The notes beneath the pieces are model-generated. The model saw only the letters and a program-made list of their open reading frames with translations. It had not been told where the DNA came from and did not search any database. From Chryseobacterium gilvum (GTDB taxonomy: Bacteria > Bacteroidota > Bacteroidia > Flavobacteriales > Weeksellaceae): DNA of 64,000 nucleotides. Within the stretch, counting starts at the first letter, position 1. Each line of letters begins with the position of its first letter. The translations under genes and the position numbers were made by a program. Shown here in pieces: positions 36,862 to 45,479 of this stretch. The stretch covers positions 1 through 64,000 of the forward strand of contig NZ_JAOTEN010000003.1 of the NCBI RefSeq assembly GCF_025628965.1. Direction: 5' to 3'.

Positions 36862-39384
36862 TTATCCTACCAAAACAGAATCATCTCCACTTGGTTTTTC
36901 ATCGTTTGGCAATAAATTGATTAAGTCAATAACTATAGGGTGTAAATCCTTTGTAGTTGGATTTTCCCCGATTTGTTGCAAACCTTCATTTAGCAATTGT
37001 CTTGCTCTGTTGCTGTCTTTCCAATGGTAAGAACCAAAATTTTGATTGTGTTGTCTAATGAAATTAATAAGTTGATAAACCAAAGTAAGCTGTACAAACA
37101 AAGAACTTATTTCAGAAAATAAATGTTTACCAATTTTAATATCCTGCGTTTTCAAAACCTCTTCTAACTGGTTTTTCAATTGATTTACGACTTGTGTTGA
37201 GTCTTCATTTCCAAAGTCTTTATTGGCTTTCTCTAATCTATAAAATTCATCTTTTAATTCTTCTTCTAATTTTGGCCATTCTGTAGTTTCACTTAATTCA
37301 TCAATAGTTTTAAGCGTTTTTCTAAGGTTCGTAAGAACTTCTTGTTTGCTGTCAACATCGTTTTTGTTGTTTTCAAACTTCTTTTCTAAGTCAGCAATTT
37401 CAGTTTCAGCTTTTTGAACTTTGTCAGTGCTGACACCTTCGTCTTTTAATTCTTCGATGCTTCCTTTTGCTTTACGGATTTCGTTGGATAGCCAGCTTGT
37501 ACTAATTGTTGAGATTGTTCTTTCAACATTAGCTTCATAAGAAAAATCTAAGTATGGAAAATACACTGTAACCGTAATTTGTTCTGATCTATCTACATTT
37601 ACAGTCAAATCTACATCGCTATTTTGGGGAAGCAATGCAGGTAATTCTGCTCCGCTTATGATGATGTCAGTAACGTGATTATTATGAATAGCTCTTGTTC
37701 CTTCTGCTTCGTGTTCTCCTTCGTAAATTGGGATTTTAATAAAATCAGATTCCATTCCTGGACGGATTTGTTTCTGAGTTCTTAATCCATTTCTTGTCCC
37801 AACCGCTGGAATCGACTTGTTTTTCTCCAGATTTTTTAAAGTTTCAAAAACAATTTTACCAGATTCTCTTTTCTTAATTTCAATTCCAAAATTATAAGCT
37901 AGTGTTGCGCTACCAATTTTAGAACCTTGAATTACGGTAAATTCTTTGGGTTCACTTTCTAAAACATTTCCTTTATCATCAAATAAGATAATTTCAAAAC
38001 TATTGGTTTTGCCCTCTATTAATTGGGTTTCAATTACTTCTCCAATTTCATTGATTTCAACTTTTCCACTTGACCAAGCTTTATCGCTTCTGGTTATTTC
38101 TGCAAGCACTTTTTCGGGAATTGTTCCTTCGGTTTTATCGGTTAGAATTTTTAATGTAACGAATTCCTCCAATTCCACGGTTGATGCTTCGTGACCGATT
38201 TCGATTTGAATTTTCGATTTATCTCTCGTTTGTTCTTTTATTTGATCTGAAATTTCAACAGTTGAAGCGTATAAAGCTGCACCTTTAGATACAACCGTCA
38301 TTGGGTCAACACTTGTGTCGGGCTTACAGATTTGCTGCTCGAGCATTTTTCTGACAACTGGCGAGAATGTTGGTCCTCCAACTAAAATTAGTGAATCCAA
38401 AGACGAACCTTTTAAATTTTTACGTTCTAAAAGTTTTTTACAAATATCAATGGCTTTCTGGAAAATTGGACCTAAAGCTCTTTCCATATCACTTTGGGTA
38501 ACCGTAATATCTAATTCAAACTCTTCTCCATTATCATCTTCTCCTTTAATAACTCCTAAATCAGATAATATATTTGCTTCATCTTTAAAAGACATTTCAA
38601 TTTTAGCAGTTTCAGCAAACAACTTCATTGCATCACGCAAAATTTGTTTTTTGTTGTCATCTGCTAATATGGAATTTATCTCATAATTTTCTTTGATATA
38701 AGGCAGGATGATTTCATCCACAATTGCTAAATCCAGATTTTTCCCGCCAAGATAATTATCTCCCTCTGTATCAACTACGTTCATAATGCCATCTTCTACT
38801 TTGAGGATAGCGGCATCAAAAGTTCCGCCACCAAAATCGAAAACCAACCAAAAGCCGTCTTTCTTTTTGCTGTCTAAACCATAAGCCATTGCAGCAGCAA
38901 CTGGTTCTTGCAACAATTCTATATGGTTAAAACCAGCCAACTTCGCAGCTTCTCTGGTAGCTTCTTTTTGATTATTACCAAATGCAGCAGGAACAGTAAT
39001 GACAACGGCATTTACATTTTCATCTTTAATAAAAGACTTTAAGGTTTTTAAAACTTCGGCAGATAGTTCTTCTGAATTAAACTCTTTTCCTAAATTGGAA
39101 GTGATGTATTTTTTATCTGTTCCCATTGTTCTTTTGAACTCTATGAAAGAATTGTCGCCTTCTCTTGACCAACTTTGCATCGCAAAAAGTTTCTCTCGTC
39201 CCAATGCGTTGTAAGCACTATCTCCGACTTGAATTGCCTTTTTCTTGTTTATATAAACACAAGATGGAATAGTATCTTTTAATGTATCGGTTTTTTTAAT
39301 GGTAGCTTCTCCATTTTCTATTCTGGAAATAGCCGAATTTGTTGTACCTAAGTCGATACCATAATCTATTTTAGTCCTTGTCAT
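36862..39384 (-). CDS. Hsp70-family protein (DnaK-like) with extended C-terminus
   Basis: 840 residues, longer than DnaK (~640). The actin-like ATPase starts at YGIDLGTTNSAIS. Phosphate loop 2 is LVFDFGGGTFDAAIL, and the adenosine motif is SLILVGGPTFSPVV. A substrate-binding-like beta part follows at about 390-600. The long C-terminal region is helical/coiled-coil (about 640-830) and ends DDSVLVG, without the DnaK EEVD-like tail. It is therefore a specialised Hsp70, not the housekeeping one. Its neighbours are a J-like protein, a membrane coiled-coil protein and a kinase-AAA protein, so it probably works in a dedicated complex. Confidence 0.92.
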   Translation of the reverse strand: MTRTKIDYGIDLGTTNSAISRIENGEATIKKTDTLKDTIPSCVYINKKKAIQVGDSAYNALGREKLFAMQSWSREGDNSFIEFKRTMGTDKKYITSNLGKEFNSEELSAEVLKTLKSFIKDENVNAVVITVPAAFGNNQKEATREAAKLAGFNHIELLQEPVAAAMAYGLDSKKKDGFWLVFDFGGGTFDAAILKVEDGIMNVVDTEGDNYLGGKNLDLAIVDEIILPYIKENYEINSILADDNKKQILRDAMKLFAETAKIEMSFKDEANILSDLGVIKGEDDNGEEFELDITVTQSDMERALGPIFQKAIDICKKLLERKNLKGSSLDSLILVGGPTFSPVVRKMLEQQICKPDTSVDPMTVVSKGAALYASTVEISDQIKEQTRDKSKIQIEIGHEASTVELEEFVTLKILTDKTEGTIPEKVLAEITRSDKAWSSGKVEINEIGEVIETQLIEGKTNSFEIILFDDKGNVLESEPKEFTVIQGSKIGSATLAYNFGIEIKKRESGKIVFETLKNLEKNKSIPAVGTRNGLRTQKQIRPGMESDFIKIPIYEGEHEAEGTRAIHNNHVTDIIISGAELPALLPQNSDVDLTVNVDRSEQITVTVYFPYLDFSYEANVERTISTISTSWLSNEIRKAKGSIEELKDEGVSTDKVQKAETEIADLEKKFENNKNDVDSKQEVLTNLRKTLKTIDELSETTEWPKLEEELKDEFYRLEKANKDFGNEDSTQVVNQLKNQLEEVLKTQDIKIGKHLFSEISSLFVQLTLVYQLINFIRQHNQNFGSYHWKDSNRARQLLNEGLQQIGENPTTKDLHPIVIDLINLLPNDEKPSGDDSVLVG

Positions 39385-39396
39385 AGTTTTAATTTT

Positions 39397-40302
39397 TTAT
39401 TCTCCAACACTTACTTCAATTTGTGCAGATTGAATCATTTCGTTTTTAAAATTCACTTGAGGTTTGATAATTCTTGTAATAATCTGTTTTCCTGTTTCCA
39501 AATCCTCACTAGGGATGAAATTGGCGATAACTTTCATTCCTTCATTATATTCTTTGCCTAACATTTCAACCAGTTCATAACCATTAGATGCAAAGTTGTC
39601 TTGAATACGTTTTACCGATCCCGAAAGTTGTTTCAAGCCTTTTGTATTTGCGTCCATCTGTTGCAGGTTTTTATGAATACGTACAATTTCATCAGCCACT
39701 TTCAAAGCCAAAGAATGGTCAATTTCAATAGTTGAATTTGCAGAAACCATTTGTTTTTCTTCTTGTTTCAATTTCAATTGAGTGTCCAAAACTTCAACTA
39801 ATTTGCTGTCTAATTTAATGCTTTCCTCTTCCAAAGATTTTTTGGTGTTTTTTATCTGAGTTTCCACATCAATTTTGCTGGTTGCAATACGTTTGCCCAA
39901 TAACCAGTATAAAATCCCACCTAAAATCAAAGTTGCTAAAGATGCAATAATCCAATACAAACGGTTTGTATTTACGTCTTTGTCCAACTTAGAGATACTG
40001 TCTTTTGCAGTAGTTTCTGTTTTTTGGATTTTCGTACCTAAATCATTAGCAATTTTCTGAATATTTTCAATATTTTGACTTGTTTCTGCCTTAAGACTAT
40101 CGATTTGTTTGTCCTGATTTTCGGTCTTTAGAGAAAGTTTTGCAAGTTCAGTTTTTTGCTTACTAATAACTGATTGCTGTTTATTAACTTTTTGTTTTAA
40201 TGCTACAAGTTCCTGCTGTTGCTTTTGCATTTCTGTGTTTTGTTTTTGTGCAAAAATTGTTGTTGCACAAAGAAGAATGGTTAAGAGTATTAGTTTTTTC
40301 AT
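39397..40302 (-). CDS. Membrane-anchored coiled-coil protein
   Basis: 301 residues. A signal peptide (MKKLILLTILLCATTIFAQ) precedes a periplasmic coiled coil (about 22-105, rich in Gln/Lys/Glu). One transmembrane helix follows (YWIIASLATLILGGILYWLL, about 112-132), then a cytoplasmic coiled-coil/helical region. The topology fits a sensor that spans the inner membrane and passes a signal to cytoplasmic partners. Its start overlaps the stop of the upstream gene by 4 bp, and it ends 12 bp before the Hsp70 gene. No named family is recognised. Confidence 0.75.
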   Translation of the reverse strand: MKKLILLTILLCATTIFAQKQNTEMQKQQQELVALKQKVNKQQSVISKQKTELAKLSLKTENQDKQIDSLKAETSQNIENIQKIANDLGTKIQKTETTAKDSISKLDKDVNTNRLYWIIASLATLILGGILYWLLGKRIATSKIDVETQIKNTKKSLEEESIKLDSKLVEVLDTQLKLKQEEKQMVSANSTIEIDHSLALKVADEIVRIHKNLQQMDANTKGLKQLSGSVKRIQDNFASNGYELVEMLGKEYNEGMKVIANFIPSEDLETGKQIITRIIKPQVNFKNEMIQSAQIEVSVGE

Positions 40303-42203
40303 TTATTCATTAAAGTTTGGTTAGCTATTTTGATTTTGTCTTGAACGGTTTTGACCTCTCTCTGTTTAGTTTCAGAAGACCTAAACCATTGAAATTTTTC
40401 AACTTCTCTTAATTGGTCTTGCAATACTTCGATTTTTCTTTTCAATTCAACCTTCTTATTTGGTGACCAATCGACTTTAAACGTTTTTGTGAATATTTTG
40501 TAATGCTCTACATAGATTTCAATTTTGTGTTCACCGACCATATATGTGCATTTGTTTGCGTTTCCATATCCTCCTAAATCAATTGATTTGCTTTCTGGTG
40601 TAATGATTATCTCATTCAGGCTAGTATATCCCTTTGGTGAAGTAGAGCTATTACTATATTTGTTTTCTGGATTTACATATTTTTTATGAATTGTAACTTT
40701 TTGTGATCCTGTCGAACGAATATTTAATTTTAACCCTACATACCTAATATCTTCTACAAAAAATGTTTTTGTAAGAGGTTTTAAGTTTGCATCAGTATTT
40801 ATTATTTCCGCAGATAGAACTTCGAAATAGATTTTTGGAGAAATATTTTTATAATTCTGGATAATTTGTAATATTTGATTATTTAGTAATGATTTTTCTT
40901 TTATCCAATCTAGCAATGTCCAAAATTCTTCTTTTAATTTAGTTTTATCACTATCTTTAATTTTCTTTAAATTTGCTTGTGACAATATATCAACTAGTAA
41001 TTCATTTACATTTATCCAATTAATTGAAGTTTTTATATTATCTTCTACTGCACTCCAATTAATTGATCGGTGACCCATTCTTATCATAATGTCTGTTTCT
41101 TTCATTCGTATCACCTCTTGTCTGATATTCCTTTCATTTTCTTCATAGGCAGATTTAATAGAATTTAATACATCTATCGCTTGCGAAAGCTCTTTATCTT
41201 TCATCCCTTCAATTGTCTTAATATCTTCTCTGACCTTAGATTTTGTGGCTTCGCTAACAGCTATGCTTTCTGCCCATTTTGATATTTTTAAAGAATCTTC
41301 AAGGTAATTGTTACTTTTTTTTAATGCTTGGCTTTCGTTGAAATAGTCGACTGAGCATTGCAGTAATTCCTTAGCTATGTTATCAGCCAAGATTTTATAT
41401 TGCAGATTGGTATTTCCTAAAATAGATTTTATGAGCGTTAAATCATTTTTCGTATTGTCATATAATTCCCTTCCAAAACGGAAACTGTCAATTTTGTTCT
41501 TGCTACGTTTGTTTTTCGTTTGTTCAATACGATTTTCAATTTTGTGAATAGGTTCTTCCGTAAATTTTTTGGAAAGATAACTTTGGGTAGATCCATTGCA
41601 ATTGCTGAAAAATTCTATTATTTCGGCAGTTGAATACTGGTTATCGAATTGGGACAGAAACTCATCAATGAAAATTTCAATTTGTTTGTTTCTATCAATA
41701 GAAACCGTTTCATCGGCAACCGTATGCACAAAATCTTTAAAACTTTCCGATTCTATCAGTTTGATTTTGGCTATAAGTCCTTGTTTAATTTTTAATTTGG
41801 AATTTTCCAACAAATTGAGCGTTCCAATGTTATTAAACGCTGAAAAATTTTTGGATGTAATCTCTTTTTCGTCTGTCAATTTGCCCCAAATCTCAATAGC
41901 CTTTTCTTTATTTCCTTTAATTAGATGTTGGATTGCAGTATTGTCAATAGGGTTCAAATTTATAAACCAAAATAAAGAATGGACAACTTTGTTCTGATTT
42001 TGTTCTATATCAGAAAAAGCTTGGTCAATTATGCTATTTGTTCTGTTAAGCGACTTGAAAAAAGGAAAATCATATTCGGAAGTTATTTCTTTACCAACTT
42101 TTGCGTAAGCGGTGACTTTACTTTTTCTGCTCTGTATTTCTCTTGCTGAAGCGTTTGAGAGTATTCCAGTAATTCTGTAAGGATTACTTAGTATTGATTT
42201 CAT
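40299..42203 (-). CDS. J-like (degenerate DnaJ-type) hypothetical protein
   Basis: 634 residues. The start NPYRITGILSNASAREIQ resembles the first helix of J-domain proteins (NPYxxLGL...AS). It is followed by SLNRTNSIIDQAFSDI and VVHSLFWFI, but the HPD tripeptide needed for normal Hsp70 stimulation is absent. The middle is helical, and the last ~150 residues look beta-rich (YVGLKLNIRSTGSQKV). It is first in the operon and coupled to the next gene by a 4-bp overlap. A co-chaperone or adaptor role for the neighbouring Hsp70 is inferred from position and the N-terminal resemblance. Confidence 0.65.
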   Translation of the reverse strand: MKSILSNPYRITGILSNASAREIQSRKSKVTAYAKVGKEITSEYDFPFFKSLNRTNSIIDQAFSDIEQNQNKVVHSLFWFINLNPIDNTAIQHLIKGNKEKAIEIWGKLTDEKEITSKNFSAFNNIGTLNLLENSKLKIKQGLIAKIKLIESESFKDFVHTVADETVSIDRNKQIEIFIDEFLSQFDNQYSTAEIIEFFSNCNGSTQSYLSKKFTEEPIHKIENRIEQTKNKRSKNKIDSFRFGRELYDNTKNDLTLIKSILGNTNLQYKILADNIAKELLQCSVDYFNESQALKKSNNYLEDSLKISKWAESIAVSEATKSKVREDIKTIEGMKDKELSQAIDVLNSIKSAYEENERNIRQEVIRMKETDIMIRMGHRSINWSAVEDNIKTSINWINVNELLVDILSQANLKKIKDSDKTKLKEEFWTLLDWIKEKSLLNNQILQIIQNYKNISPKIYFEVLSAEIINTDANLKPLTKTFFVEDIRYVGLKLNIRSTGSQKVTIHKKYVNPENKYSNSSTSPKGYTSLNEIIITPESKSIDLGGYGNANKCTYMVGEHKIEIYVEHYKIFTKTFKVDWSPNKKVELKRKIEVLQDQLREVEKFQWFRSSETKQREVKTVQDKIKIANQTLMNK

Positions 42204-42647
42204 CTATAATATTTACGGTTTACAAGTTAAATTAGTTTTTTTAATCATTTTTACGGTTTTCCGTAATGTTCTTTAATATAATTTGTCGAAGAGCTGGAAC
42301 CAAAAACAAATATGTTGCAAAGGGTGAAATATCTGTACATTGAAACGATAAGCTTAACGTTTCCAAATTCATTTTTGTTTGTTAAAGTAATTTTTATTTT
42401 ACTTAATCTCTAATATTAGTAGAGCAAGCCTCAAGGAAACATCATTTTCAATATAATCTTATGATTTTTACTAAATAACAAAAAATATCGACAAAAGTCG
42501 ATATTTTTATAATATAAAAGTCTACAAAATTGTTATTAAATAATTTTCATAGCCAATCAAATCTTTATATTGTTTCAACAAAAATTCTATATGTACATCC
42601 AATCAATTTACTAAAATTTAGGCTTTTTTCATAAAAATATGTTTTCG
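42204..42647. other. Intergenic region upstream of the Hsp70 operon
   Basis: The region contains the promoter area of the complement-strand Hsp70 operon and the terminator at 42481-42508. No gene is seen. Confidence 0.5.
42481..42508. terminator. Bidirectional intrinsic terminator
   Basis: AAAAATATCGAC / GTCGATATTTTT is a perfect 12-bp stem with loop AAAA. A/T runs on both sides allow termination on either strand. It most likely ends the XRE gene at 42648-42956. Confidence 0.8.
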
Positions 42648-42956
42648 TTAGGATTTTCTCTTATTTTGATTTTTAAATTTTTCTTCGAGAAGTTTTGTCT
42701 CGTTTATCATTGGATCAAGTTGAGACTGACTTATTTTAGAAAACACGAGAAGTAAATCAATTTCTAAAAAATTACAGATAGCAATAATAATCTCAATCGT
42801 TGTATTGGTTTTTCCTCTTTCTATTCTACCAATGTAATCTTTAGAAAGATCTATCTCGGTTGCTACTTGAAATTGTGATAGTCCTTTTCTTAACCGGTAT
42901 AATTTAAAAATTATTCCGATTTGATTTTTTATTTCTTCAGACTTCCATTTATACAT
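42648..42956 (-). CDS. XRE-family HTH regulator
   Basis: 102 residues. The HTH is GLSQFQVATEIDLSKDYIGR, followed by IERGKTNTTIEIIIAICNFL, a standard Cro/CI-type domain (about residues 10-70). It has a charged C-terminal tail (KLLEEKFKNQNKRKS). It is divergent from the sigma/dCas12f operon, and the ~240 bp between them would hold both promoters, so it may control that operon (inference). It could instead be a stand-alone element regulator. Confidence 0.85.
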   Translation of the reverse strand: MYKWKSEEIKNQIGIIFKLYRLRKGLSQFQVATEIDLSKDYIGRIERGKTNTTIEIIIAICNFLEIDLLLVFSKISQSQLDPMINETKLLEEKFKNQNKRKS

Positions 42957-43021
42957 TTAGTAAATTTTATAAATAATTATGTTTTTCATAGAGACTTATA
43001 GTGCGCTTTGAATATTTTTTT

Positions 43022-43029
43022 TATATTTG
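43022..43029 (+). promoter_or_regulatory. Possible -7 box upstream of the sigma/dCas12f operon
   Basis: TATATTTG fits the Bacteroidota -7 consensus TAnnTTTG. The upstream TTTG at 43007-43010 is too close for a normal -33 box, so only the -7 match supports this. It lies about 165 bp before the sigma gene and leaves a long leader. Confidence 0.3.
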
Positions 43030-43192
43030 TAATACAATTTACAGTAGTGTAACATTGTGATAGTTCAAAGAAATATAGAAGCTATTGCTTAGATTCTCGA
43101 TTAGAAGATTTGCACTTTTAAAAGGCAAAGAGTCAATAATACGAGTTCCAACCCTTTTCTTATGGATTGTTGGTAGGGAGTTAACGTTATAA

Positions 43193-44077
43193 ATGATACA
43201 AAGAATTCACCTTATTGATTTAAGCAATCCTTCCAGCAAAAATTTGCTAAAAAAACTGCTTATGAAAAGAACAGACTCTTTGCCACGAAAGTTGAGCAAT
43301 CTGCAATTGTACGAACTGCTGAAAAAAGGTAATCCGACCGCTCTCGAAAATATTCATCTTCGCCACAAAAGACTTCTTTTCTGGGTTGGATGGCAGGTGC
43401 TGAAGGATGATTTTGTAGTGGACACCATTGTTCAGGATACCTTCCTTAAATTGTGGCTTCACCGCGACACCATTGAATCGCCTGATCATATTACCGGCTT
43501 TTTACGCTTTGTTATGAAAAGGGATTGTATCGCGTATGTGACTGCCCCAAGAAATAAATTCACCCGCCTGATGGCTTCTCTCGACAGTTTTGAGAATTAT
43601 CAGGAATATCTTGCAGGTTACGACCCATTGAAAGATAAAGAGTATTTACATAGCCAGGAATCCGACCAAAACAAATTCGATGAAGTTAAAAAGGTGTTAC
43701 CCGTTCTGAATCCCAAAAGGAAACACCTGATAGAACTTTGCCTGGAATATGGTTTCCAATACAAACCCATTGCAGAAGCTATGGGAAGCAGCGTGACAGG
43801 CATCAGCACGGAGGTGAGCAAAGCCATAGATGAGCTTCGGAAGATACTTAAAGTCACCTCTTTTGAGCAGCCGGAGGAAAAGGTCTTTGATAAACAAGAG
43901 CAGTCAGAAAAACTCAGCAGTCAGCAGCTCGAAATTATCAAAAGACGGTTTGAACAGAAATCCTCTTTTGCGGCGATTGCAAAGGAACTGCAACTACCGG
44001 AAAAAGAAGTCCATCGGGAATTTCTGTACGCCTATCAGCTTCTGCAAAATCAAAACCGACATGAAACATCCTTTTGA
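43193..44077 (+). CDS. ECF-type sigma factor with extra C-terminal HTH, partner of dCas12f
   Basis: 294 residues (an internal start at 43262, MKRTDSLPRKLS, is also possible). Sigma region 2 spans about 47-115 (ALENIHLRHKRLLFWVGW, IVQDTFLKLWLHRD, GFLRFVMKRD). Region 4 spans about 168-216 (LELCLEYGFQYKPIAEAMGS and TEVSKAIDELRKIL). A further helical HTH-like segment lies at about 240-285 (QQLEIIKRRFEQKSSFAAIA), which ordinary ECF factors lack and which could contact dCas12f. The gene overlaps the start of the dcas12f frame by 17 bp, so the two are translationally coupled. No anti-sigma gene is nearby. This matches the sigma factors that partner nuclease-dead Cas12f in Bacteroidota. Confidence 0.88.
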   Translation: MIQRIHLIDLSNPSSKNLLKKLLMKRTDSLPRKLSNLQLYELLKKGNPTALENIHLRHKRLLFWVGWQVLKDDFVVDTIVQDTFLKLWLHRDTIESPDHITGFLRFVMKRDCIAYVTAPRNKFTRLMASLDSFENYQEYLAGYDPLKDKEYLHSQESDQNKFDEVKKVLPVLNPKRKHLIELCLEYGFQYKPIAEAMGSSVTGISTEVSKAIDELRKILKVTSFEQPEEKVFDKQEQSEKLSSQQLEIIKRRFEQKSSFAAIAKELQLPEKEVHREFLYAYQLLQNQNRHETSF

Positions 44078-45173
44078 TATGGAAAAATCCACGATAACCC
44101 TCACCCGGAAAATTCAGCTGGTGATTGATGTTCCAGCCGATAATAAAAGCCAAATGTGGGAAAAACTCTACCGATATCAGAACCGCTGTTTCCGGGCGGC
44201 TAATCTGATTGTTTCCCATCTGTATGTACATGAAATGATCAAGGATTTCTTTTACCTCACCGAAGACATCCAATACAAGCTGGCTGATGCAAGCAAAGAC
44301 GAAATGGGCATCTTCGACCGTTCAAAAACAAACACTACGTCGCGCCTGGTCTTTGACCGTTTCAAAGGAGAAATCCCCACCGACATTCTGGGATGCCTTA
44401 ACAATACAATTCAATCCACCTTTTCTAAAAACAAAGCAGACTATTGGCAGGGATCACAATCACTGAGGAACTTTAAAAAAGACATTCCTATTCCGCTTCC
44501 GGTGAAATGCATAAGCAAAATGAAGTATGACCCTGACAAGAAAGCGTTTAGTTTCAATATGTTTGCGATTCCTGTCAAAACCTATTTAGGAAGAGATTTC
44601 TCTGATAAACATTTTGTCCTGGAACGGCTGTTAAGAGAAGAGATCAAGCTGTGCAACTCACAGGTCCAGCTTAAAAACGGTAAAATCTTTTGGCTGGCCG
44701 TCTTTGAATTTGAAAAGGAAGACCACCGTTTAAAACCCGAAATCATTGCAGAAGCTTCTTTGTCTCTGGAACATCCAATCGTTGTAAAAGCCAACAATGT
44801 GCGATTGAATATTGGTTCGAAAGAGGAATTCCTCTACCGCAGGCTGGCAATTCAGGCCAGTAATAAAAGGATTCGAGCCGGAGTAGTTTACTCCCGTTCA
44901 GGACATGGAACCAAACGGAAACAGAAGGCACTGCAGAAAACAGAGAATCTGGAAAACCGTTTTGTCAGTCACCATCTTCATCTGTACAGCCGTCAGCTGA
45001 TTGATTTCTGCATCCGGCAGCAGGCGGGCACCCTGATTCTTAAAGATCAGGAAGACAAAATAGGGATTGCAAAAGAACAGGAGTTTGTACTTCGCAACTG
45101 GAGCTATTATGAACTGCAGACCAAAATAAAATACAAAGCAGAAAAGGCCGGTATCGAATTGATCATCGGATAG
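44061..45173 (+). CDS. Nuclease-dead Cas12f/TnpB homologue (dCas12f), RNA-guided DNA binder
   Basis: 370 residues from ATG 44061 (364 from 44079). The N-terminal WED/REC part has YRYQNRCFRAANLIVSHLYV, NTTSRLVFDRFKGEIP and GSQSLRNFKKDIPIP. Residues 236-262 (LEHPIVVKANN, IGSKEEFLYRRLAIQ) occupy the RuvC-I place, but the catalytic Asp is missing. A basic bridge helix follows (KRKQKALQKTENLENRF). RuvC-II reads AGTLILKDQE (322-331), with Lys where the catalytic Glu belongs. LRNWSYYELQTKIKYKAEKA is present, and the protein then stops, lacking the zinc finger and RuvC-III Asp. It should bind DNA without cutting it. No IS200/605 ends or TnpA are present. Confidence 0.85.
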   Translation: MKHPFDMEKSTITLTRKIQLVIDVPADNKSQMWEKLYRYQNRCFRAANLIVSHLYVHEMIKDFFYLTEDIQYKLADASKDEMGIFDRSKTNTTSRLVFDRFKGEIPTDILGCLNNTIQSTFSKNKADYWQGSQSLRNFKKDIPIPLPVKCISKMKYDPDKKAFSFNMFAIPVKTYLGRDFSDKHFVLERLLREEIKLCNSQVQLKNGKIFWLAVFEFEKEDHRLKPEIIAEASLSLEHPIVVKANNVRLNIGSKEEFLYRRLAIQASNKRIRAGVVYSRSGHGTKRKQKALQKTENLENRFVSHHLHLYSRQLIDFCIRQQAGTLILKDQEDKIGIAKEQEFVLRNWSYYELQTKIKYKAEKAGIELIIG

Positions 45174-45179
45174 TTAAAA

Positions 45180-45285
45180 AATTGAGGGTGCTTGTTAACC
45201 CGTAGGGTGAGGTTTTGAACACTCACTAAATACTGGAAACTGAATAATTTTCCGGTGTATACAACGGCGTGGGTTTCTTTTTTTT
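45180..45285 (+). ncRNA. Candidate guide RNA of the dCas12f system
   Basis: This structured non-coding stretch begins 7 bp after the dcas12f stop. Elements seen: ACCC-GTA-GGGT (45199-45208), GTGAG/CTCAC (45207-45211, 45222-45226), and a larger stem ATAC...GTAT plus GGAAA...TTTCC (45230-45260). TATACAAC ends at 45265 and resembles the end of Cas12f repeats. GGCGTGGGTTTC (45266-45277) and eight Ts (45278-45285) follow. The most economical model is scaffold, then a short guide, then a U-run terminator. The exact repeat/guide border is inferred, and the 5' leader of the sigma gene is an alternative place for the RNA. Confidence 0.45.
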
Positions 45286-45352
45286 CAAAAACAAAGAAAG
45301 CATAACCTAAAAAGCAAATTGCAATAGGAGAATCCTACATCATCAAAGGTGT

Positions 45353-45450
45353 CATCAATCAATCTAGCGAAATGGCTTGCTTGATTGGTAGCTTCCTTGC
45401 TTTCTTGAAATCTTGCTTGCTTGAAATCTTGCTTGCTTGCCATCAATCAA
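45353..45450. repeat. Tandem CTTGC-rich repeat block downstream of the relaxase gene
   Basis: TTGAAATCTTGCTTGC occurs twice in tandem (45405-45420 and 45421-45436), preceded by related CTTGCTTGA units. CATCAATCAA flanks the block at 45353-45362 and 45441-45450. A perfect hairpin TAGGA-GAA-TCCTA lies just before (45325-45337). It could be part of a replication or transfer origin; function is unproven. Confidence 0.55.
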
Positions 45451-45479
45451 AAGAGATTCCCTGCAATACATCGCGGTTA

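Noticed and set aside
43830-44060. Longer upstream start for the Cas12f-like frame (to 43830)
   Set aside because: The extra 77 residues lie wholly inside the sigma gene in another frame and do not resemble Cas12f. The ATG at 44061 (or 44079) fits the family start.
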